This document shows, piece by piece, positions 24,373 through 32,724 of a stretch of DNA of 43,923 nucleotides. A program made the position numbers and the translations under genes. This DNA comes from Methanomicrobia archaeon (GTDB lineage Archaea > Methanobacteriota_B > Thermococci > Methanofastidiosales > NM3). The DNA lies in NCBI GenBank assembly GCA_030603445.1, contig JAUVXU010000001.1, positions 1 to 43,923 of the forward strand. Direction: 5' to 3'. Every line of letters starts with the position of its first letter. Within the stretch, counting starts at the first letter, position 1. The notes below the pieces were generated by a model. It saw nothing but the letters and a program-made list of their open reading frames with translations. It ran no database searches and was not told the origin of the DNA.

Positions 24373-26601
24373 TTACTTGGAAACACATCCACAACCGAGT
24401 GCCTCGCTGATCTTTTCCATTATCTTAATAGCCTTCAACAGCTCGCCGTTTGAATAGATCGGATTTGAAAGAGATGCTGCGTTTGCCATGTGCATTTGCA
24501 TCTGTTCAAGCATTGCTTGAATGTCTTCCGGGACTTCTTCAGGTAGGTTTTCTGAGATGCAGGCAAACAATGTATTGGCCTGGTTTAAGTGATAAGTCGC
24601 CAGTGGCATATATATTGCAAATAGATTTATGTTTGGATTACCAACCCCAGCAAAAGCTGTACCTTCTAAGTCGCCTAAGCTTGGTGTTGTTGTATCATCT
24701 ATTATCGCCCATATGTAGTTCTCTGTAGTATTAACGCCAGAATTTGAGCATTGTATCCACTCTGCTCCGTTCCACCCTGTACATCCTGCCCCACAATCTG
24801 GCCCCTCACCCCATAATAGTCTTAATGAAGACTCATTGAAGCCCACAATCTCGGCATCTGTATAGTACAGTCGTATTTCAATTTCTGTAACATTTGTCGT
24901 ATCTGGAACGTAGACATCGACATATTTGCCAATATCCCCTGCGAAACCGCCGCCGGGGTTATCAGAGTATTTAGTCACAGTCACCGTAGCACTTCCTGCT
25001 AATTCTACCTCAGTATCTGCTTCATCTTTGGCGTCTACTGTATCGTCTGTAACTGTTTCTGTTTTTGAATCTTCAATGGGGGCACCAAGCCATGGACAAT
25101 AATCTACATTGACACTGACCGCATCTCCAGAACCTGGTCCTTCGTCAGATGGCCCAGAAGCATCGCCCCACCAGTTGTTGGTGGCGTCAAGAACTGTAGC
25201 ATCCTCATTCCATATGCCATACTCGGTGTTGTCATAAATGTTGTTGAAGTGGACGGTGGTAATGGCGTTACAAGAAGTGATGCCCCATTTTGAGCCCGTT
25301 ATAGTGTTATTGGTAATGGTTTGAGTAGGGGGTGTCGAAGAGCCGCAGTCCCAAGTTGCAATCCCTTCTTCAACATTATCCGTGAACGTATTCCCGGTAA
25401 TTGTAACAGTGATTGATGCATCCCCCCACGGGTATGTGCCGATACCCGCCTCTGTCCAGCCCGATATCTCATTGCCGGTGACAGTAGCGTCAATTGTGCC
25501 GCCACCGCCAAAAAATTCAATGCCACAATAAGGCCCGTCGCTAATTAAGTCATTGTTCTCTATGGTGACGGCTATCGTAGCGCCAGCATTCAGCGGAGCA
25601 ACTGATATGCCAGCGACATTATAAGGCCATGTTACTCCATTAAGACCGGCACTGCTTATGGTGTTATTGCTTATGGTCACTGTATACGAGCCGGCGTCAT
25701 AAGGTTGAACTGCTATCCCTTTCTGACAATCGGTAATTGTATTACCCGAAACAATGGCATCCGAGCTAGAGACAAGAAGCCCCGCAGCCACCCAACCATC
25801 AGGATCGTAAACCACATTTGACACCACATTACCAGTCATATTACCTGTAGCGCCGAAGCCAATCTGTATACAATTTTGTATAGTATCTATGGGGCCTGCG
25901 CCAGTAACCGTATTATCGTGGATATTAGCTGTAAGCCCTGCGAAATTGCAGGTAATCCCGTTCTTATAAAACGATGTACCTATATCGCAGTTCTTAATCT
26001 CCACCGCTACTGTTTCCTCGAAGGCAGACGCGTAGATACAATCACCGACGTCGTATGTGTTTGAATCACCGGTAAATGTGATGTTGTCAATAATGCCAGC
26101 CACCCCCTGGTAGAGGATGCCCACATTCTTATTTCCACTGCCCCAACTGCCGACTTGTGAGCTGTCAATTTTAAGATCTTTGATGGTAACACTATTGGGA
26201 GCCCCCACATTAACGGTAGCCACCACGATAGCATTGGTAGGACTAGATTCAGTTCCGCTTACCTTCTTGCGGTTGTACGTTTGGGTTATCGCTGTTGGCT
26301 GGATGATAGTGGCGTCACCCACGCCTTGAAGCGTCAGGCTCTTGTTGATAATCACCTGCTCATTATACGTCCCCGCAGCCACGTTGATGGTGTCGCCAGC
26401 AACGACTCTACTGTCATTAATGGCATACTGAATTGTTTTGAAGGCGCCAGTGCCAGTACTGGTGCCGTGACTCGCATCATCAGTGCCACTTGGGTCAACA
26501 TAGTAGATACTGGCTGCCTCCACCGTTCCTATCATTGGCACTATCGCTAACAAAGACATCAAAAATAACATTGATATTATTAAACTTTTCATTTTTTTCA
26601 T
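24373..26601 (-). CDS. secreted right-handed beta-helix surface protein with novel C-terminal domain
   Basis: The 742-residue protein begins with a signal peptide ending near GTVEA. AAGGAG lies 9 bases before the ATG. Residues about 30-490 are a NosD/pectate-lyase-like parallel beta-helix made of repeated turns with the ITNNTI/VSGNTI pattern. The start, IYYVDPSGTDDASHGTS and FKTIQYAI, is typical of DUF1565-like surface proteins. A linker rich in Asp and Glu follows. A beta domain comes next (about 520-655, with KYVDVYVPDTTNVTEIEIR and YTDAEI). Last is a helical C-terminal domain of about 72 residues with LSNPIY and a final CGC. That domain is shared with the small secreted protein at 32225. 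It probably sits on the cell surface; ligand or polysaccharide activity is unknown. Confidence 0.8.
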   Translation of the reverse strand: MKKMKSLIISMLFLMSLLAIVPMIGTVEAASIYYVDPSGTDDASHGTSTGTGAFKTIQYAINDSRVVAGDTINVAAGTYNEQVIINKSLTLQGVGDATIIQPTAITQTYNRKKVSGTESSPTNAIVVATVNVGAPNSVTIKDLKIDSSQVGSWGSGNKNVGILYQGVAGIIDNITFTGDSNTYDVGDCIYASAFEETVAVEIKNCDIGTSFYKNGITCNFAGLTANIHDNTVTGAGPIDTIQNCIQIGFGATGNMTGNVVSNVVYDPDGWVAAGLLVSSSDAIVSGNTITDCQKGIAVQPYDAGSYTVTISNNTISSAGLNGVTWPYNVAGISVAPLNAGATIAVTIENNDLISDGPYCGIEFFGGGGTIDATVTGNEISGWTEAGIGTYPWGDASITVTITGNTFTDNVEEGIATWDCGSSTPPTQTITNNTITGSKWGITSCNAITTVHFNNIYDNTEYGIWNEDATVLDATNNWWGDASGPSDEGPGSGDAVSVNVDYCPWLGAPIEDSKTETVTDDTVDAKDEADTEVELAGSATVTVTKYSDNPGGGFAGDIGKYVDVYVPDTTNVTEIEIRLYYTDAEIVGFNESSLRLLWGEGPDCGAGCTGWNGAEWIQCSNSGVNTTENYIWAIIDDTTTPSLGDLEGTAFAGVGNPNINLFAIYMPLATYHLNQANTLFACISENLPEEVPEDIQAMLEQMQMHMANAASLSNPIYSNGELLKAIKIMEKISEALGCGCVSK

Positions 26602-26790
26602 ATCAAATATCTCCTTGTTTTTGAATTTGTATTACGGGGATTATGAATAACTTCTTTTTTCCCAATAACTCCCATAGTACTGTCTCTTTTCTCACAATCT
26701 GTGCTTTCGCACTGAGTGTATTGCCCTTTTTGGGGCACTGCGCTTGCTTGAAAAACTGGCTTACAGTACCGCGGTCGACACTTCTCCTGC

Positions 26791-26967
26791 CTAGAAAGAC
26801 CTACCAAGCATGCGGGAGCTAATCATGACTATTGGGTCGATGTTTGGTCTGCTGTCCTTGGAAGATTTGTTGTTGTAAAGGCCTGACACGATCTTCTTGA
26901 ACGGATACCAGTTGATAAGATCGTCGGCTTGGGAGAGTTTGTTACCAAGAGCAACTGCGATTTGGTA
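26791..26967 (-). pseudogene. decayed transposase fragment (IS5/IS1182-like N-terminus)
   Basis: The minus strand between 26967 and the TAG at 26791 reads as a 58-residue stretch with DDLINWYPFKKIVSGLYNN and RPNIDPIVMI. This follows the layout of the N-terminal region of IS5/IS1182-type DDE transposases (a W-x-P-x-x-x-I core, then a GxRPxxDPxxM motif). It has no start codon, and coding sense is lost after the TAG. No terminal repeats were found. The family match is by pattern only. Confidence 0.45.
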
Positions 26968-27086
26968 TTACTGCTTGATAATGCACGTTTCAAATGCTGC
27001 CATGTAAACCAAAGTTTATAAGATTAATCGAGGTATAGAGAGTTAATCAATTCTTTATATTATTTTGTTGATAAATGTTTTGGCAA

Positions 27087-27116
27087 AAAGAAGGATTTTT
27101 CTATTAATCCTTCTTT
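27087..27116 (-). terminator. perfect 11-bp hairpin downstream of the DUF1611 gene
   Basis: AAAGAAGGATT (27087-27097) and AATCCTTCTTT (27106-27116) are perfect inverted repeats around an 8-base loop. The hairpin lies about 155 bases beyond the 3' end of the minus-strand DUF1611 gene. It could be a terminator or a relic of an inserted element. Confidence 0.35.
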
Positions 27117-27270
27117 ATTTCGTTTCTAATGGTATTGCTCATCAAAATTATATAAATCTTTCGGCAGAATTGATTATCTTATTTTATCGCGTCCTTTACA
27201 ATTCTGACTTACTTAATCCCATAATTAACTTTCTCATTTTGTATTTACAATATTGGCTTTTTTCATCCCC

Positions 27271-28350
27271 CTATTCACTGGACTGTCCCTTAGACAGTTC
27301 TGGAAAGACCTGAAAGATCCTTTTGACAAGCTTTTCGCACCCATACTTCAAGGCATCTGTCGTTGGAAGTTGGAACCTTTCTTCATACTCGGTTATGGTT
27401 TCTTTGATCTCCTTGTCCGCCATATCTTCATGATTGAGTGTAATGGCAATTACCTTTGACCTTGAAAAGACCTCTAATAGCTCTATCTCGCTTTCTAGGG
27501 TCGGCATTGGTATATAAGGGAAATCTCCGATGTTCTTTCTTTTTGGAGGGTGCTGAACTATGATTGCTTGTGGTCTTGCACCCCGTATAATGGCGCATGA
27601 ACTAATATATGCCGGATGGCTCAATGCGCCCTGGCCTTCAACTATGATTATGTCCGGATGTTCCGTATCATATGCCTCCATAACCGCGTTTTCCATCTCC
27701 CCTGTCATGAATTCCTCGACAATAGCATCTATTGCAATACCATACTTTGCGCCTTGAATCAATCCTGTCTGGCCAGTTGCCACAAACGCAACGTTCAAGC
27801 CTTCCTTTTTCAATGCTTTTGCAAGTAGTACGGAAGTAGTTCTCTTTCCAACTGCTCCGTCTGTGCCAAGTACTGTCACTATTGGAATATTTACTTTAAG
27901 AATACGCCCGGAGAAGAGATGAAGATCCTTTTTTGCCGGAGGCTTTCTAATGTCGTATATCTTAACGCCATATTCCTCTGCCTTTCGCATAAACTCTTCA
28001 TCATCGGTAAAGAACTCATGGAGGCCGTTCACTATATTCATGCCCTTTTCTATAGCCTCAAACACTATCTTTCGCTGTTCCTTTGTAAGAAACGCCTCAA
28101 GGGGCGCAATACCATATATGAAACATTCTGGAAGATAGCCTAACCTTTCGATAGCATCATTGAGGTCATGGAATATTGGTATCCCGTTTTTTATTCCATC
28201 AAGATATTCCCCGGCATCCATGCCCACTTTTGAGCTGTCAATAATACCGGCTATCTCATACTTTTCCGAGTGTCTGACAAGTCCATTCGCGATCTTCCCG
28301 TCCATCTTCCCGAATTGATTGTCACAATACACTATTGCCTTTAATTTCAT
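27271..28350 (-). CDS. DUF1611 family protein (DgcN-type P-loop protein)
   Basis: The 359-residue protein has an N-terminal Rossmann-like DUF1611 domain (residues about 1-150, starting KAIVYCDNQFGKMDGK). Its C-terminal P-loop domain carries GTDGAVGKRTT near residue 165, then IIIVEGQGALSHPAY and IPMPTLESEI, the family hallmarks. A characterised bacterial member, DgcN, has been described as a D-glutamate N-acetyltransferase-type enzyme; whether this archaeal protein does the same is not shown. On the same strand, upstream of the racemase gene but separated by the beta-helix gene and a transposase remnant. The ATG start has no overlapping neighbour. Confidence 0.85.
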   Translation of the reverse strand: MKLKAIVYCDNQFGKMDGKIANGLVRHSEKYEIAGIIDSSKVGMDAGEYLDGIKNGIPIFHDLNDAIERLGYLPECFIYGIAPLEAFLTKEQRKIVFEAIEKGMNIVNGLHEFFTDDEEFMRKAEEYGVKIYDIRKPPAKKDLHLFSGRILKVNIPIVTVLGTDGAVGKRTTSVLLAKALKKEGLNVAFVATGQTGLIQGAKYGIAIDAIVEEFMTGEMENAVMEAYDTEHPDIIIVEGQGALSHPAYISSCAIIRGARPQAIIVQHPPKRKNIGDFPYIPMPTLESEIELLEVFSRSKVIAITLNHEDMADKEIKETITEYEERFQLPTTDALKYGCEKLVKRIFQVFPELSKGQSSE

Positions 28351-28684
28351 GTGTTATCATCCAAATTGATTGATTTCTTAATATTTATTATTGAATACGT
28401 TAATTGGAGTAGTTATATACTTATCATTGAAGGGCTCTGAATTTATTGCACATAACTTCATATATACTAACTTCGTATTGCCTTTTTCTGGATGAAAGTT
28501 GTTTTTCTATCCTCCCTTCATGCAATCTGTAATTCATTTTTAGCTGACTAATATGTCCATATAGGTCATATTTAATCCCGAATAATATAATATAATGCTA
28601 ATATTTATACTTTTGGATAAAAATAATAGTAAAAAAAAGAAAAATTTATAAACTGCGTCATAAAACATTTGAGAGTGATATAAA
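28351..28684. other. divergent AT-rich intergenic region
   Basis: About 330 bases between divergent genes. It includes a probable TATA element for the plus-strand lipoprotein gene at 28644-28652. Nothing else recognisable is seen. Confidence 0.45.
28644..28652 (+). promoter_or_regulatory. TATA box of the binding-protein gene
   Basis: ATTTATAAA preceded by a purine-rich BRE-like AAAGAAAA lies about 33 bases before the ATG at 28685. GAGAGTGAT in between can serve as ribosome binding site. Confidence 0.5.
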
Positions 28685-29887
28685 ATGAAATCAAAAACAA
28701 TTCTTGCTATACTAGTAGTAGTCAGCATTGTTGCTGCTGGTTGCATAAATGGAGACGATAGTAACGGGGCAGAAGTGGAACTTGTCTACATGTCTGGTTG
28801 CGGAACTATGCCTTTAACGCTGGCAAACGGCCAGATAGATGCTTACATTGCATGGCAGCCGAATGTTGCTATTGCAGAGGTATCCGGGGTCGGAAAAGTA
28901 ATCACCTATTCAAAAGATCTGCCTCCGGATGGAAAATGGGAAAACCATCCCTGCTGCGTGATAAATGTAACGCAAGGCTTTGCACAAGAACACTACGATG
29001 TTGCAAAATATCTCACGATGGTAATGATTATTGCAAGCGATTATGTTCAGGAAAATCCAGACATAGCTGCACGAGATAGTGCAGAGTGGATATTTGGGGG
29101 AGATGACCTCACCTTTGGAGATACTACGATAAGCTCATACGATGTCGAGGAAGCCTCTATCCCAACGATAAATTTCACAACAACACCAACAGACGGCTGG
29201 GTAGAAGGTATTTTAACCTTTGTAAAATCTGCAGAAGAAATCAATATGGTAACAGACAACTTGAAAGGAAAAACAGATGCCGAGATAAAGAATATTCTCT
29301 TTCATCCAACGCTCTACGATGACGCAATAAATGCCCTGAACTCAAAAGATTATCTTGATGCCCAGGTGAACGTCGATGAAGTGATTGAGGTAGATTTTGG
29401 ATATCTTGCAGCAGATGACCACGATGCAGCGCTTTACGTCGCAGCATACGAATGGGAGTATTTTAGAGACAATTATGGTATCTACTTTAGCCCAATAAAA
29501 CTCGGCCCAAGGGGAACGTACCAACTAGTTGTTAACGAAACTGTCGTTGCTAAAATAAACACATTCGAATTCGCAGGTGGTTCAGCCGAAATGACCGCTG
29601 CAAGTCAAGGAAACATAGATTACGGTCTTGCAGGAGCTCCGCCAGTTATACTCTTTATTGACAAAGGGGCGCCTGTAAATATCATATGCCCCCTCATGAC
29701 AGAAGGTTCAGGCGTAGTGGTCTCAATTGACGCACCCTTTGATGACTGGGACGGATTTATCAAGTGGATAAAAGAGAGCTATGACGAAGGAAAAACGGTA
29801 AAGATAGGAGATCCAATGATAGGCTCAATCCAGGACGTTATGATAAAATACGCGCTTAAAGAAGAAGGCATAACGATAAAAAACTAA
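28685..29887 (+). CDS. NMT1/TauA-type substrate-binding lipoprotein with permuted lobes
   Basis: The 400-residue protein has a lipoprotein signal with AAGC (Cys20). The order of the binding-protein halves is unusual. Residues about 30-225 resemble the second half of nitrate/sulfonate/taurine (NMT1/TauA) binding proteins (LANGQIDAYIAWQPNVA, then GFAQEHYDVAKY). Residues about 240-400 resemble the first half (FGYLAADDHDAALYVA, then SAEMTAASQGNIDYGLAGAPP, KIGDPMIGSIQDVMIKYAL). The protein ends with EEGITIKN, just where the second half would normally continue. A circular permutation, or a tandem duplication with both outer halves lost, would produce this. No permease or ATPase gene is adjacent. 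The Fsr gene follows by 295 bases, so a sulfur compound is a possible ligand, but that is inference. Confidence 0.75.
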   Translation: MKSKTILAILVVVSIVAAGCINGDDSNGAEVELVYMSGCGTMPLTLANGQIDAYIAWQPNVAIAEVSGVGKVITYSKDLPPDGKWENHPCCVINVTQGFAQEHYDVAKYLTMVMIIASDYVQENPDIAARDSAEWIFGGDDLTFGDTTISSYDVEEASIPTINFTTTPTDGWVEGILTFVKSAEEINMVTDNLKGKTDAEIKNILFHPTLYDDAINALNSKDYLDAQVNVDEVIEVDFGYLAADDHDAALYVAAYEWEYFRDNYGIYFSPIKLGPRGTYQLVVNETVVAKINTFEFAGGSAEMTAASQGNIDYGLAGAPPVILFIDKGAPVNIICPLMTEGSGVVVSIDAPFDDWDGFIKWIKESYDEGKTVKIGDPMIGSIQDVMIKYALKEEGITIKN

Positions 29888-29891
29888 ACGC

Positions 29892-29927
29892 CTTTTTCTC
29901 TCTTTTTTTATTTTTTATTTTTTATTT
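29892..29927 (+). terminator. T-rich terminator after the binding-protein gene
   Basis: A run of several T5-T7 tracts starts about five bases after the stop codon, as in archaeal termination signals. Confidence 0.5.
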
Positions 29928-30182
29928 AAATTTAACCAAATTGTAACTGTATCTGCACACAGGAAAAATACAACACAGCGAATCCTCTCTTTTAATAATA
30001 TATAATTTCATATATTTAATGTTGTGAATTTTTTTTCCACACAATATATTTATATTTTTTAAAATATGAATAATAAAATTAATACTGTCATATTAACAGA
30101 ATAAATATGCGCCAATGCAGATTTGTTTAAGAATATTTTTGGAGATAACTGATTTTTTGGGGAAGCTTTCGAGGCGAGGTTT

Positions 30183-32099
30183 ATGAAAGAGGAATACAAA
30201 TGGTTTTTGAAAGATGCCGTGGTAGACAAAGAAATGTGCACACTATGCGGTGCTTGCGCTTCTATATGTCCATACGGCATAATAGAGTTTGATGAAAACG
30301 GTCCGAAGCTAAAAGAGGAGTGTTATCGAAATGGCCATGGGGCCTGTAAAGATGTGTGCCATCGTGTAATGACGGACGCATCACGCATAGGACTCAATGT
30401 TTTTAACTTCAAAGCAAAGCCCCCAACTAATACAATCGGCCAATACGAAAAGATAGTTGCAGCGCGTGCAACAGATAAAAAAATCCAAGAACGTGGACAA
30501 GACGGGGGTGCTGTAACAGCACTATTGGCGTACATGTTTGACAAAGGGATAATAGATGGCGCCGCAACGGTAACAGGGATTGCAAAACCTAGTACTGCGC
30601 TCATAACGAACAAGGAGGATCTTTTGTCCTCACAAGGGGCAAAATACTCTACTGTACCAATAATGCAAACTTTGAGAGAATCTGAAAATTTAAAGAAAGT
30701 GGCAATTGTAGGATTGCCATGCCAAACATACGGCGTTAGAAGAACCCAGTTCTTCACTGGCCTAAACGTTCATCCGCCCGAAGTTGGAAAGGATGGTGAG
30801 GAAGCCCACATCCCAAATATCCCATATGTGATAGGATTATTTTGTATGGAGAATTTTAGGGAGGAGCGATTGTCAGCTTACCTTAAAAATGCTGGTGTTG
30901 ACTTAAACAAAGTGAGGAAGTGTTCTATACATCTTGACGAGTTTATTGTCGCAACAGATGGTGAGGACAAAGAGTTCTCTCTAAAGGAGCTCTCTTCCTG
31001 TGTATGGGAAGGCTGTAAGATATGCAGGGACGCCGTCTCAAAAGTAGCAGACATATCCGCTGGTTACTCGGGCTCTTCAAGTGGATGGACGACCTTAATT
31101 GCCAGAAACGCAAAAGGGCTTAAACTCCTTAAAGAAGCAGAAGGAGCAGGGTACATAGAGGCAACTGACGATGTGGATGTTAGCATCATAGAGGATTTCG
31201 CCTCCCTAAAGATGCGACGATTCAATAAGGAGTACAAGCGCCGCATAGGCAAGGGACAAGAGGTAATCGCATATTGGGGACGGGACTTTCCTGGTGTGCG
31301 CCCAGAGTCTGGCGGGACCTTTTTAGTAAAAATTAAAACCAAGTGCGGTCTTGTCGATGCAGACTACATGAAAGAGGTATCCAAACTTGCCAAGGAGTAC
31401 GGCGATGGAACCTTAGAAATAACAACTAGAAAGAGCATAGAAATTCAGGGCGTTAAAGGCGAAAACTTGGATGCCATCATGCAAGGGGTGTATGGCAATG
31501 GGCTCATGACAATAGGAATGGGCTATGCTACTGCATGCCCAGGTATGGCATACTGCCCCGAAGGCCTGGTGCGCACAAAAGAACTGGCAAACGAAATTAC
31601 CATGAAATTCGCCCAACGCAATATGCCTCACAAGATAAAGGTAGCTATTGCAGGATGCCCTAACGGCTGCGTTCGCCCCCGCCGGCATGACATAGGGATC
31701 ATGGGGCGGCAAAGACCAAAAGTCGATACTGAAAAGTGTACAGGATGCGGAAGGTGCAACGAACTTTGCAAAGTAAATGCACTCTTCACTGAAGCAGGCA
31801 AAACTGTTATCAACAGAGACCTTTGCATCAACTGCGGCTGGTGCATTCGCGAATGCCCTCATGAAGCTATGCTTGAGGATAAGTGCGGTTATTCTGTATG
31901 GATTGGCGGAAATGATGGGAGAAGACCCACTGAAGGTGTGTTACTAAAAGAATTTTGCACTGAGGAGGAAATCTTAGGTCTGATGGACAAAATCGACAAG
32001 GTCTTTGTAAAGCACCGGACCCAGCCAGGCAAGCAACGGCTTGGAAACATCCTAGAAGAGATAGGTGTGGGACATTTTCTACATGAATTAGAGGGGTGA
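30183..32099 (+). CDS. fsr: F420-dependent sulfite reductase
   Basis: The 638-residue protein fuses an F420H2-oxidising half to a sulfite reductase half. Residues about 15-75 are a ferredoxin-like region (CTLCGACASICP and further cysteines). About 80-330 are FrhB/FpoF-like with GAKYSTVPI and IVGLPCQTYGVRR. About 355-638 are a dissimilatory-type siroheme sulfite reductase: CPGMAYC (C-x5-C) and GCPNGC (C-x3-C) bind the coupled siroheme/[4Fe-4S] centre. An inserted ferredoxin domain carries CTGCGRC and CINCGWC. Fsr reduces sulfite to sulfide with F420H2 in the cytoplasm, which detoxifies sulfite and feeds sulfur assimilation. AGGCGAGG precedes the ATG. Siroheme would come from the sirohydrochlorin made by the cluster at 16656-22988. 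Confidence 0.95.
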   Translation: MKEEYKWFLKDAVVDKEMCTLCGACASICPYGIIEFDENGPKLKEECYRNGHGACKDVCHRVMTDASRIGLNVFNFKAKPPTNTIGQYEKIVAARATDKKIQERGQDGGAVTALLAYMFDKGIIDGAATVTGIAKPSTALITNKEDLLSSQGAKYSTVPIMQTLRESENLKKVAIVGLPCQTYGVRRTQFFTGLNVHPPEVGKDGEEAHIPNIPYVIGLFCMENFREERLSAYLKNAGVDLNKVRKCSIHLDEFIVATDGEDKEFSLKELSSCVWEGCKICRDAVSKVADISAGYSGSSSGWTTLIARNAKGLKLLKEAEGAGYIEATDDVDVSIIEDFASLKMRRFNKEYKRRIGKGQEVIAYWGRDFPGVRPESGGTFLVKIKTKCGLVDADYMKEVSKLAKEYGDGTLEITTRKSIEIQGVKGENLDAIMQGVYGNGLMTIGMGYATACPGMAYCPEGLVRTKELANEITMKFAQRNMPHKIKVAIAGCPNGCVRPRRHDIGIMGRQRPKVDTEKCTGCGRCNELCKVNALFTEAGKTVINRDLCINCGWCIRECPHEAMLEDKCGYSVWIGGNDGRRPTEGVLLKEFCTEEEILGLMDKIDKVFVKHRTQPGKQRLGNILEEIGVGHFLHELEG

Positions 32100-32107
32100 G
32101 TCGCACT

Positions 32108-32122
32108 CCTTCTTTTTTTTAT
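32108..32122 (+). terminator. T-tract after fsr
   Basis: An uninterrupted run of eight T residues within pyrimidine-rich sequence about ten bases after the fsr stop. Confidence 0.45.
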
Positions 32123-32197
32123 TATTCCTATACTACAAAAATCTAAAACAGTTAAGTTTTAACAACAAAGCTTAGGCTATTGTTTCTTTAATAATAA

Positions 32198-32222
32198 ATA
32201 AAAAAATTAGAGAAAAAAAAGA
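32198..32222 (-). terminator. T-rich terminator after the small secreted protein gene
   Basis: Read on the minus strand, the sequence just after the stop at 32225 contains two long T runs. It faces the fsr terminator, making a convergent terminator pair. Confidence 0.45.
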
Positions 32223-32224
32223 GA

Positions 32225-32608
32225 TTAATTAGGGATGCAGTCGCACACTAGCAAATTATTTATCTGGACCATAAGGGCCATTGCCTTATTCAACTGGCCG
32301 CTTGCGTAAATGGGGTTGCTTAGTGAACATGCATTTTCCATGTGAAGCTGCACTTCATCCGCAAGAGGCGCAATCTGTGCAAGCATTGCATCATCCAAAC
32401 CACCCGCTTCAATGGTATCTGTTATACATGCCCAGATGGCATTGTCCTCTCTTAGCTCCGTCGCGACTATTGGCATCATTATTGATGGCCCAATTGTTGA
32501 AGGGTAAGGGGTTTCATACCCATTTTCTTCGTATGCCCCGACTGTGGACATGACCGTAGCAAGAGATATAACCAAAATCAATGAAAAAATTATGCTATTC
32601 TTTTTCAT
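32225..32608 (-). CDS. small secreted protein with LSNPIY/C-x-C C-terminal domain
   Basis: This 127-residue product has an N-terminal signal peptide (KKNSIIFSLILVISLAT, cleavage near VGAYE). A Tyr/Pro-rich spacer follows, then a C-terminal domain of about 75 residues. That domain aligns with the end of the 742-residue beta-helix protein: ACI near its start, HMENACSLSNPIY against HMANAASLSNPIY, then G-x-L-x-KA, and a final CDC against CGC. The ATG at 32608 follows AGGTG by 6 bases; a GTG nine bases upstream is less likely. Function unknown; the shared domain suggests common surface attachment or mutual interaction. Confidence 0.75.
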   Translation of the reverse strand: MKKNSIIFSLILVISLATVMSTVGAYEENGYETPYPSTIGPSIMMPIVATELREDNAIWACITDTIEAGGLDDAMLAQIAPLADEVQLHMENACSLSNPIYASGQLNKAMALMVQINNLLVCDCIPN

Positions 32609-32724
32609 AGTATACACCTACGTTATATTATTGTTAATTAATAATTATATTGCTTATAATAGAGGTCCCATATAAACTTTTCGTGTTATTTTCAAAATAT
32701 TTCAATTTCGGGGAAGCATTTTCC

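Larger units (their letters stand above)
26602..27270. other. gene-poor region between beta-helix and DUF1611 genes
   Basis: About 670 bases with no intact gene. It contains a transposase-like remnant (26791-26967), a perfect hairpin (27087-27116) and otherwise AT-rich sequence. Short open frames here lack ribosome binding sites and recognisable domains. Confidence 0.5.

Noticed and set aside
26598-26807. 69-codon minus-strand open frame overlapping the beta-helix gene start
   Set aside because: It overlaps the ribosome binding site and leader of the beta-helix gene, and its sequence looks like debris of the neighbouring transposase remnant.
27065-27313. 82-codon plus-strand hydrophobic open frame
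   Set aside because: It spans a hairpin and runs into the 3' end of the DUF1611 gene; hydrophobic residues come from T-rich DNA.
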